NCBI GenBank assembly: GCA_012295275.1
Contig: CM022672.1
Location: 22,577,128 to 22,641,127, forward strand
Source: Chrysomallon squamiferum
Lineage: Eukaryota > Mollusca > Gastropoda > Neomphalida > Peltospiridae
Direction of reading: 5' to 3'
Length of the DNA: 64,000 nucleotides
In this document: piece by piece, positions 53,311 through 63,402 of the stretch
How positions within the stretch are numbered: position 1 is the stretch's first letter
How the letters are laid out: every line of letters starts with the position of its first letter
Notes under the pieces: model-generated
Seen by the model: the letters and a program-made list of their open reading frames with translations, nothing else
Told to the model about the DNA's origin: nothing
The model's database searches: none
Position numbers and translations under genes: made by a program

Positions 53311-55126
53311 CTAGTGTGAAACTTGTGCCTGGTGTTGTCTTATGACTTCTTGAATATTTGGTCGTATGTGCGATAAGCAAACTCTCATTTCTTCTTCAGT
53401 GGAACGTAGTCTTTCTCTCTTCTTATTTTTTATATTATTTAAGGTTGAAAAGCCCAATTCACACAAATAAGAAGTAGAGAATTGTAAAAGAACTAATAGG
53501 GCTTTTTCAGCTAATGCGGGAAATTCCTTTTGTATTGAAATCCAAAATGTGTCGATATCTACCTCAGAATGCTTTATTTTAAGACTGCGGTCACTTGAAA
53601 TGGTAGCCAATTCTTCTTCTTCGCATAATTTAAACCCAATATTAGAAGGAACATCTACAAAAGGATTACGAACCCAGTCGTACTTTTCAATGTTCAGCGA
53701 CGGAAAGTAGTGGTCGATGTTTTCTTCGAGCGCTGTCAGATGCTCAACCACGATAGGGATCATTTCTTTAGTGCAGTTAGTACGCATTGTAGGAAACATA
53801 TCAAACTCACCCAACTTTGCTCTGTTTTTCCAAATAACAATTTTCTTTTTAATGGCAACCAACTTATCTGTCGAAGTTAGAATATTGTCGTTTCGACCTT
53901 GCATACTACTGTTCACAATATTAAGTTGACCAAATATTTCCGTTAAATATTCCATTTTGGCCATCCAAAATTCACATCGAAGATATTTACAAAATCTTTC
54001 GTGCTTTTCTTTATCAAAAAATACTATTAATTCCTTCTGTAATTCATGAATGCGAGTTAACACTTTACCTTTTGACAGCCATCGAACGTCCGTATGCATA
54101 AGAAAGCGAACATGTTGAGAATCCATTGATTTGCATACTTCTTCGAATAATCTCGACTTTATTGGCCTGCTTTTAATGTAATTGACAATTTCAACTACTT
54201 GATGTAACATTTGCTTCAAATCTTCTTGTGATACTTTTGAAACTAAAACTTCTCTATGTAAAAAGCAATGAGTACGAACAAGATTTGGATTTTCTTTCTG
54301 TGCTAGTGATGCAAAACCTTTAATGCAGCCTACCAACACAAAACTTCCACGTCAAATTCATTTTTTTAAGATAGCCGGTTATCATATCAAAAATATCTTG
54401 ACCTCTAGTAGTTGTTGGCATTTCTTTACAACACAAAAACTGACTGATTATTTCATCATCATTAATGAAACGAACAAATACAAGCAATTGAGCACTGTTA
54501 CTGATATCGTTCGATTCATCAACTATTAAAGCAAATTTAGATCCTTCAAGTTTTTTCTGAACATTAGTTTCAATGTTTTCTGATAAATCTACAATTCTCC
54601 TGTGTATTGTATCATTTGAAAGCGGAATTTTACTAATTTCTTTTTCAGCTGTTTCACCTAACATGGATTTCACCATCTTTTTACAAGCGGGAACGATAAC
54701 TGACTCAGCAAGAGTGTGGGATTTGGATTTCATTGCTATTATTTCAGCTACCTCAATTGATGCGAGTTGAGCCCGATCATTGTTTTCTGAAAAACATTGC
54801 GTTGCTTTGATTGCTGTTGTAACAGTCTTTGAAAATAATTAAGATCTTTATCTTGTAGGTAGGAATGTTTAGTCGTGAAATGTCTTAGTAATTTATTTGG
54901 TACCATGGATTCATTGGCCATTTTTTCACCACAAACTATACATAATGGACATGGTTGAGCAACATCTCCTGACCAAGGAAATCCAAACTTCAAATAATCA
55001 TCACAATACTGTCTATTATGGTGAACTTTTGCCTTTTTTGTGCTGGATTTTTGTGGGCTTCATTGTATGTTCTGTTTCAACCTCACACCCGTCACTAACA
55101 TCCTTCCTTTTAACAAATTTATCCAT
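53311..55126 (-). pseudogene. Broken hAT transposase (BED finger, DDE core, C-terminal dimerisation domain)
   Basis: The frame begins at an ATG at 55126 (MDKFVKRK). A BED zinc finger follows, with CIVC and HFTTKH metal ligands, then a transposase core with VDES (first catalytic Asp) and a C-terminal hAT dimerisation region ending near 53311 (STSYLCELGFST, NKKRERLR). Three lesions break it: a frameshift in an A-run at about 55034-55039, a frameshift near 54775-54785, and an apparent loss of about ten codons near 54335, between FCVG and GCIKGF. That loss removes the conserved T-D-G stretch expected to hold the second catalytic Asp. The enzyme cannot be functional from this copy. The remaining segments stay open over 342 and 137 codons. 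Confidence 0.9.
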
Positions 55127-55171
55127 TGTGAAGGGGTATTCATAAGCAATTAACACGCGCGTTCTCTAACC

Positions 55172-55367
55172 CAGGGGTTTTCAAACTTTTTGACTTGCGG
55201 ACCCCTTTATATTTCAGGCTTTACCTTAGGGACCCCCTTATAAACGCTTATGAAATTTATAATAAATATTTGCTTAAAAAACATATATAAAATCAAACTG
55301 CCCATAAAAAGTATTCGCTGTCCACGGACCCCCTGTCTGGTTTGCGGACCACAGTTTGAAAACCCTG
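55172..55367. mobile_element. Nested 196-bp hAT-type MITE
   Basis: The ends CAGGGGTTTTCAAACT and AGTTTGAAAACCCTG are inverted repeats, and CTCTAACC is duplicated exactly at 55164-55171 and 55368-55375. Internal GGACCCC/GGGGTCC words also mirror each other. It lies upstream of the transposase start inside the larger hAT element, so it inserted later. It has no coding capacity. Confidence 0.92.
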
Positions 55368-55956
55368 CTCTAACCAACAACAGTAAATAACAGGCAGCAT
55401 TAAACTAGTTATGATTAGTCACATGCTAATTTACTTTAAATTCCACTGTAATTTAGAGGTCAAAATTGAGTGTGCAGTACGACTGAGTTCGATGTAAGCA
55501 AATAGTAAACACTGTAAACTGAACAGATTTGCCGTGACGACAGATTTGCATTTGCAAAGTCTGTTCTAACTAACATAATTTCTTAACTAAATACACCTAG
55601 TTAGCTAAATCTCTTTACTAATAAGTGTTTAAGAATGACAATAATTTAAAACACAGCGAAGTTAATTCGGCAATCGGCATTACGCACGCGCACACACGAC
55701 CAGTGCGGAACAACACCACACACACAACCTATCACACTGACGTCTCATGGGCAACTGGTCGACCTTGAGCGAAAGGTGCAAAGGTTGGTGGCCGCCATTG
55801 ATCGGTGGACTTTGAATGAGTGCATATTCATTGGAGAAAGGAAGTTCCTTCCTCCAAGGCATATTAGTAGAACATGAAACCGAGATTTATGCACAGGTGT
55901 TTTCAGGTGTTCGTCACAAAGTTTCGCGACACACCTGAGGCGGTTGAGAATCACTG

Positions 55957-55964
55957 AGTTAAAC
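55957..55964. repeat. Right target-site duplication of the hAT element
   Basis: AGTTAAAC, identical to 53130-53137. Confidence 0.92.
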
Positions 55965-56298
55965 AAATATCTTTAGTAGACCAGGCACTAATACGCAACC
56001 CAAACGTAAGGTGTTACACTTTAATGCACTCGAAAAGTACAATGCACATAGATTAATTTGAAAAACAACAAAAACAAATTTGACTATTATTACAGTAATT
56101 GGAAACGTTCTTTTTCTTCAGTTGAGCTGATCATAATTTCAGTGAATATGTATTGGTTCAGGAAAAAAAAAAAAAAAAAAAAGTAAGATAGAAATAACGA
56201 TATTATTTATTGTTTCGCTTTAGGAAACAACAGTAATAATTATGTAATCCACTTCTAGACCAGGGCATCGTAAATTATTCCGTCAGTACTGGTTGTTG

Positions 56299-56348
56299 AC
56301 CATGATTTTATACTGGTTAGTACTTAGGTTCGAATCCTTCACACGGCA
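56299..56348 (+). pseudogene. Truncated tRNA-His pseudogene
   Basis: This keeps a mutated 5' half (ACCATGATTTTATACTGG) and a 3' part (TAGGTTCGAATCC, CACACGGCA) but lacks about 22 bases covering the whole anticodon arm. The upstream block containing TCTAGACCAGGGCATCGTAA is the one found before the array copies, so it is a decayed member of the array rather than a stray fragment. Confidence 0.88.
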
Positions 56349-56506
56349 ATACCATATTACAGTTTCTTTTTCTTCTTGGATTTAAAAATTTCGATAAATA
56401 AATTAAAGATTTGTTTTTTGTCAGCTTACTTTTTAACGTGATTCATGGTCATCATCATTAGAGCTTATCACAAGCATAACTTTCAGTGAGGCCGATGGTT
56501 AAGTAA

Positions 56507-56518
56507 TAATAATAGTAA

Positions 56519-56563
<45 letters not shown>

Positions 56564-56600
56564 CAGTAGCAGCAGCAGTAGTAGTAGTTGAAGAAGAAGA
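56507..56600. repeat. AGT/AGC trinucleotide microsatellite
   Basis: About 25 units of TAG with a few GCA variants; on the minus strand it gives a spurious poly-Tyr frame. Confidence 0.95.
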
Positions 56601-56679
56601 ACTTTTTGGATAATCTGTAATGGCAACAATTAAATTTGTCTATAGCCGTTACAAATGAGTTCATTTGTGTGGGAAATTG

Positions 56680-56751
56680 GCTGTGATCGTATAGTGGTTA
56701 GTACTTCGCGTTGTGGCCGCGACAACCCAGGTTCGAATCCTGGTCACGGCA
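56680..56751 (+). tRNA. tRNA-His (GTG), copy 3 of the full-length set
   Basis: One change from the consensus: C3 is T, turning the third acceptor pair into G-U, which is tolerated. The preceding flank ends TTTGTGTGGGAAATTG. A T7 run follows 11 bases after the gene. The base at -1 is G. Confidence 0.93.
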
Positions 56752-57109
56752 GTCTCATAGCATTTTTTTAATTTTTTTTTATTTATTTTGTTTTTTAGTT
56801 TTAATTTGCCGTTGCATATTTATTTCAATTATAAATTTTCGAATATACTGAACAAAACATTCATCTTTAGTTAAAAACCATAAAATAAGTGTAGCCTAGT
56901 TTTAAAAATCCCTCAAAACCCCAAACCCAGTAACACCAGGTTCTGGCTCAAATTCCTTCAGTAAACTGATCATAATTACATTGAATAATTTACTGAAAAT
57001 ACTTACTTTTAACTGTTTGGTTTTACGGAATAAACTGTAATGGCAGTAATGTGTTTATTCCATCTCAAGACCAGGACTTCGTGAACTGTTCGTTTAGAGT
57101 GGGAAATTA

Positions 57110-57181
57110 GCCGTGATCGTATAGTGGTTAGTACTTCGCGTTGTGGCCGCGACAACCCAGGTTCGAATCCTGGTCACGGCA
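57110..57181 (+). tRNA. tRNA-His (GTG), copy 4
   Basis: Consensus sequence throughout. The upstream block reads AAGACCAGGACTTCGTGAAC then GTGGGAAATTA. A long T-run (over 10) follows at 57187. The base at -1 is A. Confidence 0.97.
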
Positions 57182-58136
57182 CTCCATATTTTTTTTTTTT
57201 ATTATTATTATTTTTTTTTTTTTCCTTTTTATTTGATTTAAAAATAAATAAGCAACTAAATACATTCAGTAGTTTCCGACAATTCATGACTTAACAAATA
57301 CTTTTGGATGAAAGAAACGTTAACTTTATTTAATTCTATCGTTTTACGCTGATTTCATGGACAGAAGCAATTCTGATAAAACTTTAATCATCATAAATAA
57401 TTTGATTAAAACGACGATATTTGTTAATTTTAGGATGTTTTCTAACGTGTAACAGTTCGTCAGGTTAAAACAAATAAAATTAAATATATAATATACTATA
57501 GTTAGGGTTATTCAAAAGATCAAATTTTAGAATTAAAAGTTCTTTTAGCATAATAATACAATCCCAAATCAATTATATTTTTTTTTTTTTATGGAGATAA
57601 AGACCATAATTATCTCGTTAACCGACGATATTGTTATTAAATGTTTTCTTTCGGTCAGTTATGTCAGGTTGATAAAATTAAGGGAATGTAAGTTCCGGGT
57701 TCTTCAGATCATTATTTATTTTTTGGATCAAAATTAAAAATATTAATAGTTTTGGAATAATAATCCCAAATAATAATAGTTAATAATAATAATAATATTT
57801 TATGTATACCTTTCGGTTTGTTAAAAATAATTTAAACGGTTCAAAATAATAATTATTATTGTTATTATCATCTTGATTTTTGTATGATTATTAAAAAAAA
57901 TTTCTGGTTCTAATCGTTCTTCAGCGGATTGATAAAAATCTTGATTTTTGAATGATTATTATCAAAATTTCTGGAACATCGTTTTCAGCGGATTGATAAA
58001 AACTACAGTTGGTTAATGCAAACCCTGACAATAACTGTTTGGCTTTATGGAGTAGTTTGTAATGATATAGCAATAATTTATCTAGTTCATCTCTAGACCA
58101 GGCCATCGTAAATGATTTGTTAGTGTAGGATGTTTG

Positions 58137-58208
58137 GCCGTGATCGTATAGTGGTTAGTACTTCGCGTTGTGGCCGCGACAACCCAGGTTCGAATCCTGG
58201 TCACGGCA
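58137..58208 (+). tRNA. tRNA-His (GTG), copy 5, type-B flank
   Basis: Consensus sequence. This is the first copy with the type-B flank: GTGTAGGATGTTTG upstream and GTCCTAATGTTTTTATTT downstream, which supplies the terminator. The base at -1 is G, unlike the other type-B copies. Confidence 0.97.
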
Positions 58209-58695
58209 GTCCTAATGTTTTTATTTTACGGGATAAAATTGTGATCGACGATTATATTACATTATATTTATGATGAATTTATCAATCTTGGAGGGGTGCA
58301 GCATTCACCTAACACTGGTATGCCTAATAATTTCCCACCCCCGATTTAATTAAAAAAAATAAAAATTAAAAAAACTTTGTTTTTTTTCATAACTTGGTTT
58401 CCAAAATAAAGAACAAATGATTTATCTTTAGTTGAAAATATTAACAATTTACAACTTTTCACTTCACAAGCTTTCAGTATGGCTTAGTTAAAAGTTATGC
58501 AGAGGATTCAATTATTATTATCATCATCATCATAATTATTTGAATGTTCTGGAACATCTTTTTCAGTAGGTTGACTGCATTCTTTTAGAAACACCCAAAT
58601 TCAAACAATAATTATTTGGCTTTAAACAGTCTCAGTAATTTATCTTCAGTTCTAGACTAGGACATGTTAAATGGTTTCTTTAGTGTGGGTAATTG

Positions 58696-58767
58696 GCCGT
58701 GATCGTATAGTGGTTAGTACTTCGCGTTGTGGCCGCGACAACCCAGGTTCGAATCCTGGTCACGGCA
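58696..58767 (+). tRNA. tRNA-His (GTG), copy 6, type-A flank
   Basis: Consensus sequence. Type-A flank: GTGTGGGTAATTG upstream and AACACATACATTTTTTTT downstream. The base at -1 is G. Confidence 0.97.
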
Positions 58768-58969
58768 AACACATACATTTTTTTTTCTTTTTGATTAAAA
58801 AAATAAAAAATAAATAAAATACACTTAGCCAGCAATTTACGCGGGTTCATTTACAATGATTCAGATTTCCACCGCCTTTGCAATTATGCAAAAGAGATAA
58901 CAAATATATTAATAAATAAATAGATAAATAAATAAATAAACAACTAAGAATAGTAAAAAAAACATGTTC

Positions 58970-59390
58970 TAATGTGCGCGGCCAGATTCTGAAGTGTGTT
59001 GAACCAATATACTGATTGTTATAGCATGGTTTTCATCATTAGAACTAAAATAAATAAATAAATAAATAACTTAAAATATACTAATATATATAAATAAAAT
59101 AAATAAATAAATAAATAAAAACACCTAAAAACCTGAATTAAATATTTCCTCTTCTTTCAGTTTTAAATTGTTTCTAGTCACCGTCAACGTTCCGTCTAAT
59201 GTTTCCAAACCACTGAGATGATCTTTTGATGTTTTGAGAAAAAACGGACATGTTCAGTGGCCCAAACAATCGTATTTTGTAAATTAAGTCGCAACATTCT
59301 AACGTGCGCGACTATATTCTGAAGTGCCTATAACCAATATACTGATTGTGATAACATGGGTTATCATCATTAGAACTTAAAAGGCTGCAC
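58970..59390. repeat. Local duplication inside an array spacer
   Basis: A block containing GTGCGCGGCCAGATTCTGAA, then CCAATATACTGATTGT and ATCATCATTAGAAC, occurs near 58973-59043 and again near 59304-59372. The second copy is diverged but colinear. Confidence 0.75.
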
Positions 59391-59706
59391 GACGTTTTGT
59401 GTAGGCTTAGTTATAAATAATGCACACGATTCAGTAATAATAATAATTATTATTATTATCGTCATCATCATCATACTTGTTATTAGAATGGTCTTCTAGG
59501 TGCTGATCATAATTACAACGAATGTTTACTAATAGATATTTGAAAATATTTTATTCTAGAAACAGTTGGCGGCTCGTAAATTAAAACCATAATTATTTGG
59601 CTTTATGCAATAGTCTGTAATAATAATAATTCATCTAGTTCATCTAGTTCAACTCTAGATCTCTAGACCAGGACATCGTTAATCATTTTATTAGTGTAGG
59701 ATGTTA

Positions 59707-59778
59707 GCCGTGATCGTATAGTGGTTAGTACTTCGCGTTGTGGCCGCGACAACCCAGGTTCCACTCCTGGTCACGACA
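59707..59778 (+). pseudogene. tRNA-His (GTG) copy with damaging changes, type-B flank
   Basis: The 5' two-thirds matches the consensus, including the GTG anticodon. The T-loop TTCGAAT has become TTCCACT, which spoils box B and the T-loop fold, and the acceptor 3' strand reads TCACGAC, giving a C-A mismatch at the second pair. This copy is probably not expressed as a working tRNA. The base at -1 is A. Confidence 0.8.
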
Positions 59779-60396
59779 GTTCTATTATTTATTTTTTTAT
59801 TTTTTCAGTGGCTTGTTTGTTGGTTATTGTCGCAGGGTCCGCTGGTTGAATGTCTTTTTTATCGTTCTCCCGCCCGCTGCACCGTACCTTATGTTACAAA
59901 TAATAGCTGTGTGGTGAGTGTTACCTCGGAATAACCGTCACAGTATTTCATAACAAGGGAGAGAAATTATGATTCATGACTACATTACAGAGTGGCTAAA
60001 TATTTATGATGAAGTTGGAGAGGTGCGGCACTCACCTAGCACAGGTAGAATATGTACCTCTAATTGCCCAGCCCCGATTCAAAGTGACTGAAACAACAAC
60101 AAATAATAATAACAAAAACAGTAACATTTTGTTGCAAATTAACCTTTTTATTATTTTATTTTTTTCAGTTACATGGTTTCCAAAATAATGAACAAATCAT
60201 TCTTTAGTTGAAAATTTCAAGAATTAAAAAAAATTTAAAAAAAAAAAAAAAGAAAGACACGAACAAATTAGGAAAACTGATTTAAAGATTTCGTTTCCTA
60301 AGCTTTCATTTTCAGTTTTAACATAATTTATGTCACCATCATTAGAGCTTATGATGTAGCCTAGTTTAAAAAATCGGCAGAGATGTCGATTATTAC

Positions 60397-60438
<42 letters not shown>

Positions 60439-60625
60439 CTTCTTCATCACCATCTTCATCAATATTATCAGGATGCTCTGGAACATCATTTTTCAGTAGG
60501 TTGACTGCATTCTTTTAGAAACACCCAATTTCAACCAATAATTATTTGGCTTTAAACAGTCTCAGTAGTTTATCTTCAGTTCTAGATAAGGTCATGTTAA
60601 ATGGTTTCGTTAGTGTGGGTAATTG

Positions 60626-60697
60626 GCCGTGATCGTATAGTGGTTAGTACTTCGCGTTGTGGCCGCGACAACCCAGGTTCGAATCCTGGTCACGGCA
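60626..60697 (+). tRNA. tRNA-His (GTG), copy 8, type-A flank
   Basis: Consensus sequence. Its upstream 78 bases are almost identical to those of the copy at 58696, and the downstream start AACACATACATTTTTTTTT is the same. The base at -1 is G. Confidence 0.97.
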
Positions 60698-60775
60698 AAC
60701 ACATACATTTTTTTTTCTATCATGTATGATTTTTAAAAAATAATAATAATTAAAATATATTCAGCCACGAGGGTT

Positions 60776-61155
60776 CATTTACAACAATTTAAATTTTCAA
60801 CGCCGTTGCAATTATGCATAAACGAGGGAGAATATATTTTAAAATAATAAATAAATCAATAAATAAATAAATAAATATATAAATAAATAAATATATAAAT
60901 AAATAAAAACAAACAAACAACTTTAACATCCCGAAAACTGAATTAAAGATTTCCTCTTCTTTCGATTACATTGTCAGTTTTCATTTACAGCAATTTAAAT
61001 TTTCATCGACTTTGCAATTATGCAAAAACGAGGGAGAATATATTTAAAAATAATAAATAAATAAATAAATAAAAACAAACAAACAAACAACTTTAACACC
61101 TCGAAAACTGAATTAAAGATTTCCTCTTCTTTCGCTCACATTGTCAGTTTTTAAA
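60776..61155. repeat. Two-copy duplication inside an array spacer
   Basis: A block running from GCAATTTAAATTTTCA through AACGAGGGAGAATATATTT to GAATTAAAGATTTCCTCTTC occurs at about 60776-60977 and again at about 60984-61155. The AAAT microsatellite inside differs in length between the copies. Confidence 0.85.
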
Positions 61156-61576
61156 CTTTTACAGTCACCTTCAACGTGTCGTCTAATGTTTCCAAACCAC
61201 TGAGACGAACTTTTGGTATTTTCAGAAAAAACGGACATGTTCAGTGGCCTACTAAACAATCGTATTTTGTAACATTCTGATGTGCGCGGCTACATTCTGA
61301 AGTACGCAGCTTCGAGTAAACGTCGCTTATCATCATTAGAGCTTATCAGACTGTATGACGTTTAGCGTAACTAAGATGGTTAAATAATAATAACAGAGGC
61401 TGATCATGAGTGTATATTAATAGATTTCTGAAATATTTATACTTTTTGAAACAGTTGGCAAACGAAAATCCAGACAAATAGTTTTGCTTAATGCAGTAGT
61501 CTCTGGTCGTAATGATTTGTCTTGTTCATCTCTAGACCAGGACATCGTTAATCATGTTTTTAGTGTAGGATCTGTA

Positions 61577-61648
61577 GCCGTGATCGTATAGTGGTTAGTA
61601 CTTCGCGTTGTGGCCGCGACAACCCAGGTTCGAATCCTGGTCACGGCA
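61577..61648 (+). tRNA. tRNA-His (GTG), copy 9, type-B flank
   Basis: Consensus sequence. Type-B flank with GTCCTAGTTATTATTTTTAT downstream as terminator. The base at -1 is A. Confidence 0.97.
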
Positions 61649-62030
61649 GTCCTAGTTATTATTTTTATTTATTTTTATTTATTTATATATATATATATTT
61701 TTTTTTTTCCCCTTTGGTTTGTTGTGCGTTATTGTTGCAGGATTTGCTGGTTGAATGTCGCTTTTATTTTTATCGCTCTCCCACTGCATCGTGCTTTATC
61801 ATGTTACAAAGTAGCTTTGGGGTGAGTGTTACCTCAGAATAACCGTCACAATATTTCATAACAGGGCAGAGAAATTATGATCCAAAACTACATTACAGAG
61901 TGGGCTTAATATTTATGATGAATTTATCATCCTTTGAGTGATGCAGCACTGACCTAGCACAGGTATGCCTCTAATTGCCCATCCCCCATTTAAAGTGATA
62001 GAAACAACACAAATAATAGTAATAAACAAC

Positions 62031-62070
<40 letters not shown>

Positions 62071-62520
62071 GTAGTCACATTTTATTTAAAGTTAACACTT
62101 TACTTTTTTCAATTACGTCGTTTCCAAAATACTGAACAAAGTTCAGAATGTTAAGAAAGTCACGAACAAATTACGAAAACAAAATTAAAGATTTCGTTTC
62201 CTGCGCTTACATTGTCAGTTTAAACATTATTTATGGGCACCATTATTAGAGCTCATCATTACCTAAGCTTTCGGTGTAGGCTGGTTTTAAAAATATCCAG
62301 AGAGTTTGATTATTATTATTATTATTACACTGTCTTCATCTTCATCAGAACGTTCTGGCACATCGTTCTATCGATAGGTTGACACTATTCTTTTAAAAAC
62401 ATTTAGCCCACACATTCAAACAATGATTATTTGACTTTGTGGAGTAGTCTGGAATATCAGTATTTTATCGTTAGTTCTAGACCAAGACATCGTAAATGAT
62501 TTTGTTAGTGTGGGAAATTG

Positions 62521-62592
62521 GCCGTGATCGTATAGTGGTTAGTACTTCGCGTTGTGGCCGCGACAACCCAGGTTCGAATCCTGGTCACGGCA
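62521..62592 (+). tRNA. tRNA-His (GTG), copy 10, type-A flank
   Basis: Consensus sequence. Type-A downstream flank (GACACATACATTTTTTTTT). Its upstream block is closer to the general consensus (TCTAGACCAAGACATCGTAA) than to the other two type-A copies. The base at -1 is G. Confidence 0.97.
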
Positions 62593-63330
62593 GACACATA
62601 CATTTTTTTTTTGTTTTGTTTACAACGCCTTTGTAAATATGCAAAAAAAAAAAAAAAAAAAAAAAAGGGGCGGGGATATATTTTAAAATAATAAATAAGT
62701 AAATAAATAAATAAATAACTTAAAAATACTTTAAACAAAAAATAAAAAATAAACAAAACAAAACTAATAATAATAACAACAACACCTAAACAACTCGAAA
62801 ACTGAATTAAAGATTTCTTCTTCATTCGCTTACATTGTCAGTGTTAAATGTCTTCTAGTCACCGTCAACGTTCTGTGTAATGTTTCTAAATCATTGAGAT
62901 GAACTTTTGATGTTTTGAGGAAAAACGGACATGTACAGTTGCCTAAACAACAGTATTTTGTAAATTAAGTGGCAACATTCTTAAGTGCACGGCTGTTTCG
63001 ATATGCGTAGAACCAGTATAGCGACTGCGCAGCTTGGAGGGAATGTTGCTTATCATCATTACACTTACAGCTTATCAGACTGCATGACATTTTTTTTTTT
63101 TTTTTTTACTTTGGCTTAGTTAAACATAACTAAGACGGTTAAATAATAATAACAGAGGTTGATCATAATTATAATGATTATTAATAGAGTTCTGAAACAT
63201 TTATAGTTTTTGAAACAGTTGGCTAACGAAAATCCAAACAAATAGTTCGGCTTTATGCAGTAGTCTGTAGTAGTAATAATTTATCTAGTTCATCTCTAAA
63301 CCAGGACATGCTGTTAGTGTAGGATGTGTA

Positions 63331-63402
63331 GCCGTGATCGTATAGTGGTTAGTACTTCGCGTTGTGGCCGCGACAACCCAGGTTCGAATCCTGGTCTCGG
63401 CA
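63331..63402 (+). tRNA. tRNA-His (GTG), copy 11, type-B flank, one acceptor mismatch
   Basis: Matches the consensus except that the 3' acceptor strand reads TCTCGGC, giving a T-T mismatch at the fifth pair. Box A, box B and the anticodon arm are intact, so it may be transcribed, though possibly with lower stability. GTCCTGTTTATTATTTTTAT follows. The base at -1 is A. Confidence 0.85.

Larger units (their letters stand above)
53138..55956 (-). mobile_element. hAT-superfamily DNA transposon, 2.8 kb, inactivated
   Basis: The left end CAGTGTTTCTCGACC and the right end GGCGGTTGAGAATCACTG form imperfect inverted repeats (complement of the right: CAGTGATTCTCAACCGCC). Perfect 8-bp AGTTAAAC duplications flank the element. 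It carries a minus-strand transposase of the BED-finger type that also gave rise to the domesticated ZBED5/FAM200/SCAND3-like genes. A second, smaller hAT-type element is nested inside. The element sits between tRNA-His copies 2 and 3. The high conservation of both the duplications and the frame segments suggests a moderately recent insertion. Confidence 0.93.

Noticed and set aside
53717-54770. Plus-strand frames across the hAT element
   Set aside because: They are antisense shadows of the transposase frame and show no domain of their own.
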